Positions 12,021-22,986 of a stretch of 64,000 nucleotides of DNA are shown in pieces. The notes beneath the pieces were generated by a model that made no database searches, was not told where the DNA came from, and saw nothing but the letters and a program-made list of their open reading frames with translations. The stretch lies in contig NC_088775.1 in NCBI RefSeq assembly GCF_954871325.1, positions 66,565,561-66,629,560 on the forward strand, in the 5' to 3' direction. Numbering within the stretch: the stretch's first letter is position 1; the number at the start of each line of letters is the position of its first letter. The position numbers and the translations under genes are program-made. This stretch comes from Gordionus sp. m RMFG-2023 (lineage: Eukaryota > Nematomorpha > Gordioida > Chordodea > Parachordodidae).

Positions 12021-12790
12021 TATCAAACTAATAAGTCATGGTAGCAAAGTATAGATTCAAAAAATGTAAAACATTTTAAGGATGGTGGGGGGAGGGGGCA
12101 GAACTGGAAAATTTTATCACATTTATAAACATATCAATATTAATAATTTATGATCTAATTACAAATAAACAAATATCAAACAAAATCGTTGTAGAAATAT
12201 ATAGGATATATAAGAGCCTTAATTAATATGGCCTAATTAAAAATCTGTAGGCCAAAAAGTAGAAAAAATTTTAACGAGTCGGACAAACTTTTATTTAAAA
12301 TTTTAACGGGGTGAGCAAATTTCTAAAAAATTATAACTCGCCGGGCTTTTATCATCCATTCAAATTCAGATAAAAATAATGTAAGCAAATTTGAATAAGC
12401 CTATAAATCTTATATACTTTATATTAGCGGTATTTTGTTTAGATAAAATAATATGGCTCACTATGTTAGGGTTGACTGGTCAAAAAAACCAACTTTCATA
12501 TGATCTTTTAAAAAAGGAAAGTTATTATATATTCATATTAAATTGATTAAAGTAAGGCATGTCGATCCACAAATATTTCACTGAACTGATAGAATATTAG
12601 TAAAAACCAATCCGATAACTGATAACGATATTTAAACTGAATTTATTTACCATCTATCTTAAATTTAATATCATAAAAAAATTAATATTTTCTATTCAAA
12701 AAACTAACTTCCGCGAGTTATTAAGTGTATTTTCTTTTTTTTTAATTCTCAAAAAGTTAATTATAATATGGGCTATGTATGGCTGAATAT
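12021..12790. other. AT-rich, with a GC-word patch
   Basis: No gene. A G-run at about 12085-12100 and a patch at 12195-12360 with AACGAGTCGG, AACGGGG and CGCCGGGC words suggest an old hAT end region. Inverted ends were not identified. Confidence 0.35.
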
Positions 12791-13010
12791 AGTATTGTTA
12801 AATGGCTCGATTTCGGCGATTTATAAAAACGGCTATCAAGATTTTAGCTAAAATATTTTTACGTAGATGTTTAAACCTATTTGCCAACTGTGGGCAAAAT
12901 CACTTGGCTCATAATTTACTTTTGGCTAATATTGAGCTAGCCGTTTTGAAAAATCGGCTAAATCCAGCCGTTTAGAAAAATAGGCTAAATCCAGCCGTTT
13001 AACAACATTA
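12791..13010. mobile_element. foldback MITE, diverged relative of 3318-3538
   Basis: Starts AGTATTGTTAAATGGCTCG and ends CCAGCCGTTTAACAACATT, with an inner pair of GGCTA/TAGCC arms matching the MITE at 3318. Size is about 220 bp, like its relative. The right arm carries a short internal duplication containing GGCTAAATCCAGCCGTTTA. The flanking target duplication is no longer clear. Confidence 0.75.
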
Positions 13011-14836
13011 GATTAATGTGATTTGTTAAATATTTTAAAATCCTTTTCGCAGTTATAACAAATAAATCAAATTTTTAGTTACTCTCTTTTAAAATACGAT
13101 TCTTTTACAGTATATAAATAAATTGAATCTTTTTATGAATTTATTATTATTATGATATTATGTATAAATAAAAGATAATAATTATATACAATCATAATAT
13201 AACCAAAAACAAAACAGGCTGATCTGATATTTTTTTAAGTGCTAAATATCGGCCCCATCTATTTTGTCATGATATTTGATCTGTCGTGGCTGTAGTATAT
13301 TTGTTAATTTAAATAAACATGTATTATTTAATATAAAATATCATACTTTAATTAATTAAATTAAAGATTAAAAAATACAAATTAATTACTTAATATCCGA
13401 GTTTTTATTTGCATAATTATCATTATTAGTACTTTACTAAATTAAAACTATGGATGAATTTTGTAACCTGTTGAGCGGTCGTTTAATATTGCTAATATGA
13501 TTAATATCTAACCATCATAGGCTAAATGATAAATTATTTGAAAAATTATGTGAATGGTAGTTTGAATAAATTAGATAATAAGGGAGACCTGGGATAGTCG
13601 GTGCGATTTTTGTCAAAGTCATATTCCAAAAATAATGATTGAGTTCTTGCAACATATCAATCGTATCTTAAACACTCACCTATAATTATACATTGTTATA
13701 TTTTTTAAATATTTAATAATTTTTTCTCCAAAAAAGTTTTAGTTACAGTCATTTTTTGAACCTAGTAGCCCCAACCAGGTGGTTAGTCGGATCATCGATG
13801 GGGTTAGTCAAATCAAGTGGTTTATTTGGCTTCCTAGGAGACAAAAAATTTTCTTCAGATTTTAATATATAACTTTAAGGCTTTATTTATATAATATTCT
13901 ATTTACAATAAAAATAAATAAAATAGCAATTTTTCTGGCACAGGATCCATGCGCCTTACCTTTATATACTCTGCATTGAAACCAATCTTCAAAATTATGA
14001 AAATTTTTTCTTGTTTACGTATAAAACAAACATCTTTTATTAATTTTTTGACAATATGATTATAATTTTTTTAATTCCTTTTTAACAGATAAGCCATAAA
14101 AAGTTTTACTACACGAAATTAGATATTTAACCATTTTATTTTCTTCCTCTTTTGTTTATTATCTTTGTTAATTAGAATATAAAAAATTTATATTTTCTTT
14201 CTTTTTAAATTTATTTAATGACCTTTTTTTCTTTTTGTGAAATATCGTATTTGTATATGTAAAACGTAAAAATAACTTTTCTTAAAGTAACCTTGAAACA
14301 AATTGTAAATTGTAACTTTTCTTAAAGTAACCTTAAAACAAATTGTAAATTGTATATATGTAAATAGTATTAAAATCATAATATATATAGTTGTAAAATT
14401 TTCAATATCTTCAGTAGTAATAGTAATAAAAATAAAGATAAATTAAATAAAAGATTTAAAATAAAATTTTTTCTTTTTTTTTTACCTGCCTTCTATGAAA
14501 ATAACAATCTTGACCTATCTTGGGTATATTGCCAGCCATTTTATATTTTTTATAATGTCTTAAAAAATTTTCAGTAGGTTTACCTAATAAAATAAATAAT
14601 TAATTATTCTAAATTTATCTAATTCTATATTTAAATATATAACAACATTTGATCTTATTATCAGGCCAAAATATTATTCAGATAACTAAAGTTCCTATCT
14701 AATAAAATGTAATAATTTGATTCATATTATTTATTGTTAATTACAATAGATATATATGAAAACTTGGTTTACTAGATATAATTCATTTTAAATAAATGAT
14801 CTTATTATCAGGCTAATAATTATATATGATAAATAC
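13011..14836. other. AT-rich, no gene recognised
   Basis: No coding signal seen on either strand. Contains a 40-bp tandem duplication at about 14274-14354 (listed separately). A patch near 13590-13830 has somewhat higher GC with two GGTTAGTC-type words but no recognisable feature. Confidence 0.4.
14274..14354. repeat. 40-bp tandem duplication
   Basis: Two adjacent copies of a 40-bp unit beginning AACTTTTCTTAAAGTAACCT and ending AATTGTAAATTGT, differing at about one position. Recent local duplication in AT-rich DNA. Confidence 0.9.
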
Positions 14837-16087
14837 CATAGGCATATCCAGGATTTTCCTAAGGGGGGGGGGATTAAAAAATTTTGGGGGGATTCGCCCC
14901 AGACCCCATTTGGGGCGGGTATTTGGCCCGCTTTTTCCAGCCTTCGACCGCGTTATCTTAGTCTATATATAGTCATAAAATATTTTTACAAGATAGGAGG
15001 TTAATTTTAATAAAAAAAATAAGCCTGGAACAAATATGAAATATATTTTTATTAGTTTATATAAAATATAATAAATTACTTGTATATACATTAATATAAA
15101 AGCATGGCAATAATTTATTCCAAACAAGTATAAGAAATTTATTCCAAACAAGTATAAGAAATTTATTTATAAAAAGTAAGTAGACATATAGTTTATATTC
15201 CTCTATTATATAGAATTAGTTACAAAATACTAGGTAAAATTATACTTTTACAGACATATTTGACAGTTAGAGAATATATTACAGTTAATATTTTAACAAA
15301 TTTTTCTAATCAATGCTCTTGATAATAAATATAGCAACAATTTGAATTCAATTATTTAACGCCATCTATTTATTTTAAATAAAAAATGATATTAAAAATT
15401 AATCTTCATATTATTTATCCCACAATGTCTTTAAAAGATATTTTCTGATGTCCTTATCAATATTTTATAGTTTTCTGTAAAATATATAATTCGCTATATT
15501 GGTAAAAATTACTTGATTGTCATATGATAATTGATAAAATTAGATATACTATAAATCTACGACATATAATATTCCACTGTTTGTATTGTGCTTTAATTTT
15601 TTTTATTTAATTTATGATTTAATTTTATCAATAGTTTTATAATTATATTTTACTTTTATTAAGATAAATAAATTAAAATTACTCACTTTATAAAAAATTA
15701 TATTTGATATATTATATTATTTAGTAATCTTATGTATCTATTATTAATAATTATAATATATTTCACTGTTGTCTTAAGACTTATCTTTGGCTTATATTCC
15801 GTTTCTTGAAAAAATTTTTTGGTTCACTTTATATATATATTAATGTTTTTTTCCAAAAATGTATAAATTATGATGAATAGTTTTATTTTAAAAAAATATC
15901 AACTTTTACATTCTTTCTTTCAAATTATTGTTTAAGATATATGCATACATTTTTGGGGGTCAGGGAGTGGGGGGAAAACTAAGGGGGATATTTTTTATTA
16001 GCTTAAAATGATATTCACAAAAAGTGATAAATTTCTGAAGGGGGGGAGGAATTTCCCCTTTCCACCCCCCCCCCGGCTACGCCTATG
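14837..16087. mobile_element. non-autonomous hAT element
   Basis: Ends are CATAGGCATATCCAGGA on the left and the complement of CATAGGCGTAGCCGGGG on the right, followed inward by long G-runs as in the hAT at 2929. Flanked by TAAATAC on both sides (14830-14836, 16088-16094), a 7-bp match consistent with a decayed 8-bp duplication. A 24-bp tandem pair (ATTCCAAACAAGTATAAG core) lies at about 15113-15160. No transposase similarity found inside its 1251 bp. Confidence 0.8.
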
Positions 16088-16676
16088 TAAATACAATGTT
16101 CATATCTTATTGATTAAATATAATTTGAATTTAATCAAATAATATATCAATCAATAGCAATATATATATAAAGATTTTAGTTTGCAAGATATTTATTTAG
16201 GTCTGATATTATATTAAAATTGAAATGTATTTTGGAAATGTTATATGCTTTCATTCAAAATAATTTTTTTTATTTAAATTATTGAATTATTTTTCCTTTG
16301 AATTTTAAATTTCTTACTAGGGCTTTTTGCTCTGTCTCTAACATTGAATTTATATAATAACCACTCATTATTATCTTTTTTCGATAGTTTGATTTGGGGA
16401 TAGGAAGTATTCTTTGGACACTTTATTATAGTGTCACTTTTACCGAAAGTTCTTTCCTATTCTTAAGAAAGGTATCCTTTTATCATAAATCCCTTTTTGA
16501 CCTTTGAATTCCGTTAAAATAAATTTAGGTTTTACACTACCCCCTTACTTGGGACTAAGATGTAAAGGCTCTCATTATGAAACATTTTGGAACTTTTTGG
16601 AGTCCTCAAACCTGCATGAATTTGTAATTTGGAACCATTTGGAACCCCGATTTCAATACCCATATTACCTTTAATA
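16088..16676. other. AT-rich spacer, nothing recognised
   Basis: No gene or clear repeat. The patch near 16330-16640 contains imperfect GGAACC-type repeats (TTTTGGAACTTTTTGGAGTCC, then TTTGGAACCATTTGGAACC). Confidence 0.35.
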
Positions 16677-16681
16677 GTTAG

Positions 16682-16961
16682 TGTTGTATTATAGGAAATA
16701 ATAAATAAATATTATATATCTTGGTTATTAAATAGTAATGTGTTTAAATTTTATGTTACACATATTCATTTAATTCTGATATATTTAACTTATTCAAATT
16801 ATACAAATTATATTTTATTTTTAGTTTTACTTTTTGTTTTATAACTTAACCTTTTGATTTTATATTCTAGTTTGTAAAAAATATATAAATACAAGATTCA
16901 AAAAGTAATTAAGTAAACATTTAGAACAATTTTTTATTTGTTCCAAAAGCTCTCTTCTTCA
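16682..16961 (+). repeat. 5' LTR of the old LTR element
   Basis: A 280-bp repeat beginning TGTTGTATTATAGG and ending CTCTTCTTCA. Its first 110 bp recur at 18370-18484 and its last about 165 bp at 31843-32009. Confidence 0.85.
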
Positions 16962-16997
16962 TGGTGCCCCGGCTCTTGGTGGACTCTTCTTCAATAC

Positions 16998-17180
16998 CTA
17001 ATGTGATGGCCAACATTTAACCTAATGTGATGACCAACACCTAACCTAATGTGATGACCAATATCTAACCTAATGTGATGACCAATATCTAACCTAATGT
17101 GATGACGCAACACCTAACCTAATGTGATGACCAATATCTAACCCAATGTGATGACCAATATATAACTACGTGATGACCAA
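16998..17180. repeat. 24-bp tandem repeat, about 7.5 units
   Basis: Units of the form CTAATGTGATGACCAAYAYC plus TAAC, lying about 35 bp downstream of the 5' LTR and upstream of the gag-like frame. Such leader repeats can vary in number between copies of an LTR family. Confidence 0.95.
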
Positions 17181-17352
17181 AAACCAATATGGAAGTTGGA
17201 CGATAGGCTATGAATTCTATATAGTGAAACCAATGATGATTTACAAATAATTTAACACGTATTATTATAAATTAAAATTCTATGCCGAGATAAAGTCATA
17301 ACTTATGGTATAAATTAACTTAATAAAATAACTTAAATGTAAATCAATCATA

Positions 17353-17680
17353 ATGGACATATTTGAATACATAAAAAGCCTTAATAAATATTTACTTAAT
17401 AATGAATTAACAGTTGAATTTTTTAGTGAAATGCCTATTGATATTTTTCATATTTTTGATTTCTTGAATTATGACTGGAAATTAACTGAATTACCTTAAG
17501 ATGAATTCTTAGGTATAATTAAAAAATATTACAAAGTTAAACCATTAAAAATCCTAAACAAGAAAATAAAACTATAATTTTAAGTCTATGTCAAAATGTA
17601 ATTGAAACATATGAATTTAAAGATTTAAAAGATATAAATCATATGATTGAATTTAAAGAAATATTTGTGATTAAGTTATA
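17353..17680 (+). pseudogene. gag-like relic of the old LTR element
   Basis: An ATG-started stretch rich in acidic and aromatic residues (starts MDIFEYIKSL) at the expected gag position after the leader. Similarity to named gag families was not recognised; the assignment rests on its position between the LTR/primer site and the 3' LTR. Broken. Confidence 0.4.
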
Positions 17681-17974
17681 AAATTAAAATAAATGTTATA
17701 AGTAATACTTAATGTGATAAAAAGTTTTTAGCTTTGAAGACCAATAAAAGTATTATAAAGAGAAGTTATGTAAAAACTAAACATCTTCATTTTAGAAAAA
17801 TATTTAAAGATGTGATGAGGAGATCATTTTCTAAAAATTATCTTATGAAAAATTATTATTTAAAAAAAAACACCTTTTGAATTAAAACTATGGTGTGAAA
17901 TTTAAATTTTTAAGAGAGGGAAATGTGCATAATATTCATTTGCATAAATATTAATGTATAAATAAAAATAAATT

Positions 17975-18060
17975 TAATCACTAAAACGCGAAAAAATAAA
18001 TCGCACTAAAACGCGAAAAAATAAATTGGACACTAAAACGAGAAAAATTAAAACGCTGAA
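17975..18060. repeat. tandem repeat, about three units of 26-29 bp
   Basis: Three imperfect copies of CACTAAAACGCGAAAAAATAAAT inside the old LTR element, upstream of its purine tract. Confidence 0.85.
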
Positions 18061-18369
18061 AATTTTATATAACACTCCTATTAATTTATCATTCTTCACT
18101 TATTTATATATCCAACTTGATGAATTATGATTTATAATTATTCGTGACTGACTGATGATAATAACAATTTTGAAAATTGATAATAATAATGACTAGGTAC
18201 TACCAAGCAAGCTACCGAACAAACGTACAAACACAATAAACGATTTAGACAAGCCAACGATTAAGATTACTTATGCAATTTGACAACCAAAACAATAAAC
18301 CCTTTGGACGACAAGCTATCTATGACAGCTTAGATGAAATTATGGTAAGGCTTTTTAGAAGAGGGAGAA

Positions 18370-18484
18370 TGTTATATTATATGAATTAATAAATTAAAAT
18401 ATTATATATTTTGGTTATTAAATAGTAATGTGTTTAAATTTTATGTTACGCTCATTCTTTTAATTCTGATATATTTAACTTATT
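18370..18484 (+). repeat. 3' LTR, first part
   Basis: Begins TGTTATATTATATG right after the purine tract and follows the 5' LTR to ATATTTAACTTATT, where LINE sequence starts. Confidence 0.8.
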
Positions 18485-20198
18485 AATTTGTATACATATC
18501 TGAAAGATGTGGTCTCCTCTATCTGAATACTAAATTTAAATCTACAATAATTATAAATTTATATGCTCCACCAAGGAAAAATGATAGACTAAGTTTTATT
18601 GACACAATGACCACCTTGATTGATTTTTTGCCATCAAGATATAATATAATAATATTAGGTGATCTTAATCTGAAAATTGGTAAAATTTTAGAGTATGCTA
18701 ATAAGAATATTATCGGAAATGCAACTATACAACAATCCAATAGTGAAGATAGTAAAAAATTACTTGATCTTTGAAAAAATAAAAACTTATAAATTGAAAA
18801 TACTTTTTTTCACCATCGTGATATAAACACTTATACTTTTGTAAGAGCAAATCAGAAATCCCAAATAGATTTCTTCATATCAAATATTTATGGGTGGTTT
18901 GATGATGTTATAGTTTCTACCAATATTAAATTGTCAGATCACAGAATAGTAGTAGCCAAAATAACTATAAAAAATTTATGGGGTTACCATAATGGGGTTA
19001 GTCCAAATACATCTATTCACAGGGCAAATCTCTTTAAACCCCTCCTCTCCAGAAAACAAATTAAAGCTCAGTCGCAAGATGAGATAATTTTCTAAACATG
19101 ACCTCGAATGGAAGTATTAATGAATGCTGGAACCGTTTCAAAAAAGATATTACAGATTCCTATAAAAGGCTACCTAATATTTTTAAGGCATGAATGGTTA
19201 ACAAATGAGACAATAGCAAGAATTAATCAGCTTAGAGAAGGTACCAACCTGAATAAAGAATTGTGGAAAGATGTACAAAAATTGTTGAGGAGCGATAGAA
19301 GGAGATACATTGCAAAAAAAGCTTTTGAAATTGATAAAGATATGAAAGAAAATAGAATCTATGACGCTTATGAAATGAAATATTTTTGTAAACCGTACAG
19401 CTTTAAGAAACTTCCATATTTAGTTTTAGCAAATGAAAAGCAAATCTTTGACTAAGAAGAACAAAGAGCACTATGGCTTGACTATTATATGATGGTCTTC
19501 GACTCAAGAAGAGCTATCAGCCCAACAAACATAAAAAAACACTTAGTTCCGCCCCCGTCGGGTTTCTCCATAGATGAAATTGTAAAAGTAATTAAAAAAT
19601 TGCGTAATAATAAAGCTCCTGGACTAGATAAAATAACAGCTGAACATCTCAAAATTGCTCCTAGAATCCTCCTTTTTACTATCCCTTTTTAATAAAATAT
19701 GGGTAACCGGAAAAACCCCTGCAGAATGGAATATTTCTTTCTTATGTAATATTCCTAAGATAAATGACCCAAACAAATTTAATGACTATCGCGCTGTAGC
19801 TCTTACTTCTACTGTTTCTAAGATTTTATGGTCCTGTTAAAAAACAGGATGATGTCATCTATACCAAACTTACTCCCTAAATATATTTGTGCTTATAGAC
19901 CAAATAAAAATATTCTAGAACCTATTCTAGCTTTAAAAATAATGATACAGAAATGTTGGAAATATAAAATTCCAGCTCTCTTCACTTTCGTAGATTTTAG
20001 TAGAGCATTCGATAGCGTAAATCATGATGCCCTGTGGAGAATACTTTTGGAATGCGGGATTTATTCTAATGTTATCTACATTCTAAAGAATCACTATTCT
20101 AATTTATCGCTTGTTTTAAAATAAACAATAAAGTATCCCCCTCTTTCAGAATTAAAAAAGGTGTAAAACAAGGATGCACACTTTCACCTTTCTTGTTT
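18485..20198 (+). mobile_element. LINE A: endonuclease and first half of reverse transcriptase
   Basis: 5'-truncated LINE inserted into the LTR. Encodes an apurinic-type endonuclease (IIILGDLN near 18650; SQIDFFIS near 18860; LSDHRIVVAKI near 18935), then reverse-transcriptase blocks: APGLDKITAEHL (about 19615), NDYRAVALTS (about 19780), FVDFSRAFDSVNHDALW (motif A, about 19990) and GVKQGCTLSPF (about 20160). It then breaks into C-rich hAT DNA. Several stops and shifts make it inactive. Motif spacing (AFDSV-N, KQGC) is RTE-like; the clade call is inference. Confidence 0.85.
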
Positions 20199-20265
20199 CC
20201 CCCCCCCCCACCCAAAGCCAAAAAATGCAGATACTGGATATATTTTTCAAAAATATTTTTGTTTA

Positions 20266-20452
20266 GAGTGTTGTGCAGATTTAATTTAAAACATTTCCAT
20301 ATTTTTTAATTCGTTTGTAAATAAAAATTTTAACTTGTAAAAATTGATAAGAATATATAAATATGTTATTTTAACAACTTTTTACAAGTCAAATAATTTT
20401 ATTTTCAAATAAATTAATAAATATGGAAATGTTTTGAATTAAATTTACACTG
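20266..20452. mobile_element. foldback MITE with TA target site
   Basis: Two arms of about 75 bp, strongly inverted (AAAACATTTCCATATTT...AAATATGGAAATGTTTT), separated by about 30 bp. The right end is TTACACTG followed by TA; the left end is diverged but preceded by TA (20264-20265). The TA duplication and CAGTGTAAATTTAATT-type end suggest a Tc1/mariner-type MITE. Non-coding. Confidence 0.7.
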
Positions 20453-21479
20453 TACTATATTAATTTATATTTGCTAATATTTATTCCTATTTCATATTAA
20501 ATATATATTTAATTACATTTATTATCACATTCATCACTAAGTTTATCAATTAATTTCGATTTCAAGTTTTCCGGCGTAATATTATCTTATTATTTTCAAA
20601 TTTTTAGTGGCGTAATATTTATCTACCATTTTTAAATTTCTAGTCAAATAATAGTTATTCTGAAATTGTCCAACAGGGAGAAAGAAATTGCAACCTTGTC
20701 CTACGAAATAGAGTCTCCGCCATCAAGCAGTAACAGCTTTTATGGAGTTAGAAGAGCCGATTATTTGCTATTACTGACATATCACAATGGCCTGAAAGAA
20801 ATTTTTCCTTAGAAGCAAGAAAATTATTGGATTCAATGCTTATTCCAAATTTTTTTCTCATTAATGTACAACTATTTTATGTATTACTTTTCAAAAACAT
20901 GATGACTTGATTAAGAAGATGAGAATAGCGAAGAGCATTATTAGAATTCAAGGAAATTAGGGCTAATATTTATGAAGAATTTCATATTTTATATGTTATT
21001 GTTAAGTCAAAAGCAGAGCTATACGTGTTTAATATTTGTCTCACTCGACTTGCAACAAGGCAAGCTCATAGTTAAAACATTAATTTAGGATCAGTAGAAG
21101 AGTATATCTTAGATACAAATACATTTATAAACCAAATAAATGAATGGTTTTTAATTCATTATGCAGCACTAACCAATCTGCAAATATTATTTCCATAAAA
21201 GCCTTCCCAACCTTTTTCAGATATTGATAGAAAAAAAAATATTTGTTGGATTTTTATCATGAAGATGTTAAAGTATCTTATGATGCCTTATTAGCTAAAT
21301 AACTATGTTTATAATATTAACTATGCTTGAAACAGTCCCTAAAAATGCTATGGATGCTTTCCATTATTTCAAACACATTTTATATTATATTCCCAATGTA
21401 TTAAAAGGGTTTATATATATTAGCAACTCTTCCCAATAGTAAACTAATGAGAGAACATTCTCTTTTTTAAGAAGAATAA

Positions 21480-21833
21480 CAGAGCCCTGCAGAGGTACCA
21501 TTTGCAGGGCACGACCCGGATTTTTTTAAAGATTTTTACGGCTAAGCTCAATTTTCAGGCCCGGCCCGGCCTTTTTTAAAATAAAATTTTCAAGCCCGAC
21601 CCGGATTTTTTAAAAAATTTTATTTATTTTTGATTTTTATAGCTAAATAATAACGATTTCAAATATAGGTTGTTTTATAATATACAGTCCGACCCGGTTT
21701 TTTGAAAAAAAAATTTCAGGCCCGGCCTAGATGTTTTTTTTAAAAAAATTCAGGCTCAGCCCGGGTGTTTATTTTTAAAAATTTTGGGCCCGGCCATACT
21801 GTCCAGCTCGGAGGCCGGGCCTGCAGGTCTCTG
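21480..21833. mobile_element. Ac-like hAT MITE with CCCGGCCC words
   Basis: Ends CAGAGCCCTGCAG (left) and complement of CAGAGACCTGCAG (right). It interrupts the hAT transposase frame between the ERTFS and SRLKG blocks. Flanks AAGAATAA and AAAAACAT may be a decayed 8-bp duplication. The interior is dominated by repeated GGCCCGGCCC and GACCCGG words separated by T/A runs, a pattern shared with other small elements here. Confidence 0.75.
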
Positions 21834-22272
21834 AAAAACATACCAAGAAGTACAATTTTTGAAAGTAGATTGAAAGGCTTGGATTTTTTGAATATTCATA
21901 GGCATTTGACAACAAGCGAGGATGAGATAATTGAAAAATTAGCTCAATCCCAACGAAGATTGGATTTTACATTGTAAATATATAACATACAAAATACAAT
22001 TATTCACTAAGCTTTTTGTGTATTAATTTATATTTCTAACATTTAAATTTTTTATATATAAATTATAGCTCAAAAAATTCAAATTTCTATTTTGGGTCAT
22101 TTAAGTGATTCTTTATATATAATTTTTTTATAATTCACATTAATTTAAAATTGTGTATTAGAAATAGTTATTAGTCCTGATAAATTTATGCTTGATATTT
22201 AAAAAAAAAATAATATTTCTTAAAAAATTTTATTATCCCCTCCCAGACCAAATTCCTGCGTACGCTCCTGTA

Positions 22273-22986
22273 CAATTTATATTATATTAAAGAAACGTGG
22301 TATTCAATTTCTAGCTCACATCATAAGGAACTCGGACCATAATCTAGTTCACGATGCCATTACATGGCTCTACACTTATAATAGGAAAGAATACACAAAA
22401 TATAAATCTTTATGGTATTATAAAACTATAAAGGATGTAATGGAACTTAACTTAAATAATTTATCAAGTTAAACAACTGAAAAAATTCGATAAAGAAGCT
22501 CTTCAGAATTAAAGACAAATATTTTAAATAAAAAATATCTGGGCTTGATTAAAATTTATAATGTTAATCTCAACTAGTATTTTCCAAACCTTTCATGACT
22601 TCAGGACAAACCAAAATGGTTGGTATGCTCTTTAAATTTTTTTTTTATATTATGAATTACAGTTTTAATTATAAAAAATTAAATTTAAAATCAGCCACAA
22701 CCCACCTTTAAAGTAATTAACTTATACTGCAGTTATTGGGCATAGGCTCTTTTTCTGCCCCGCTCTTTTTCTTAAAGCCTATGGACGTCTGTAACATTTT
22801 TCGAAATGTTGCGCGTACAAGTACGTGCGGCTTGCCCACAAGCGTGTAGAGGGCTCCTCATATTTTTTTTAAACTTTAACCCCAATTAACTTATGTTCCA
22901 ATTAGATGGAAATGAGGAATACCTAGCGTAGCTCTGTTGTTTATTCAACGTCAGAGGGCATATGCGTTATATATAACGGATCACGG
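22273..22986 (+). mobile_element. LINE 3' end, copy 1
   Basis: C-terminal coding remnant (ATTAAAGAAACG onward; protein QFLAHIIRNSDHNLVH) followed by a 3' UTR of about 280 bp ending CGGATCACGGA. About 90% identical to 31046-31842. The coding part is shifted relative to copy 2. The 3' UTR contains three consecutive hairpins at 22741-22783, 22793-22810 and 22811-22828. Confidence 0.8.

Larger units (their letters stand above)
20199..22270 (+). mobile_element. hAT relic (family related to A) inside LINE A
   Basis: The right end is CAGGAGCGTACGCAGGAATTTGG read inward from 22270. The left end is a C-run without a recognisable inverted repeat, so it is probably lost. Decayed transposase on the plus strand covers about 20940-21975 and parallels the family A protein: VKSKAELYVF, GSVEEYILDT, AMDAF-HYFKHILYYIPN, an ERTFS block, then STIFESRLKGLDFLNIH. 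It contains two nested miniature elements (20266-20452 and 21480-21833). LINE homology resumes immediately after 22270. Confidence 0.75.
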
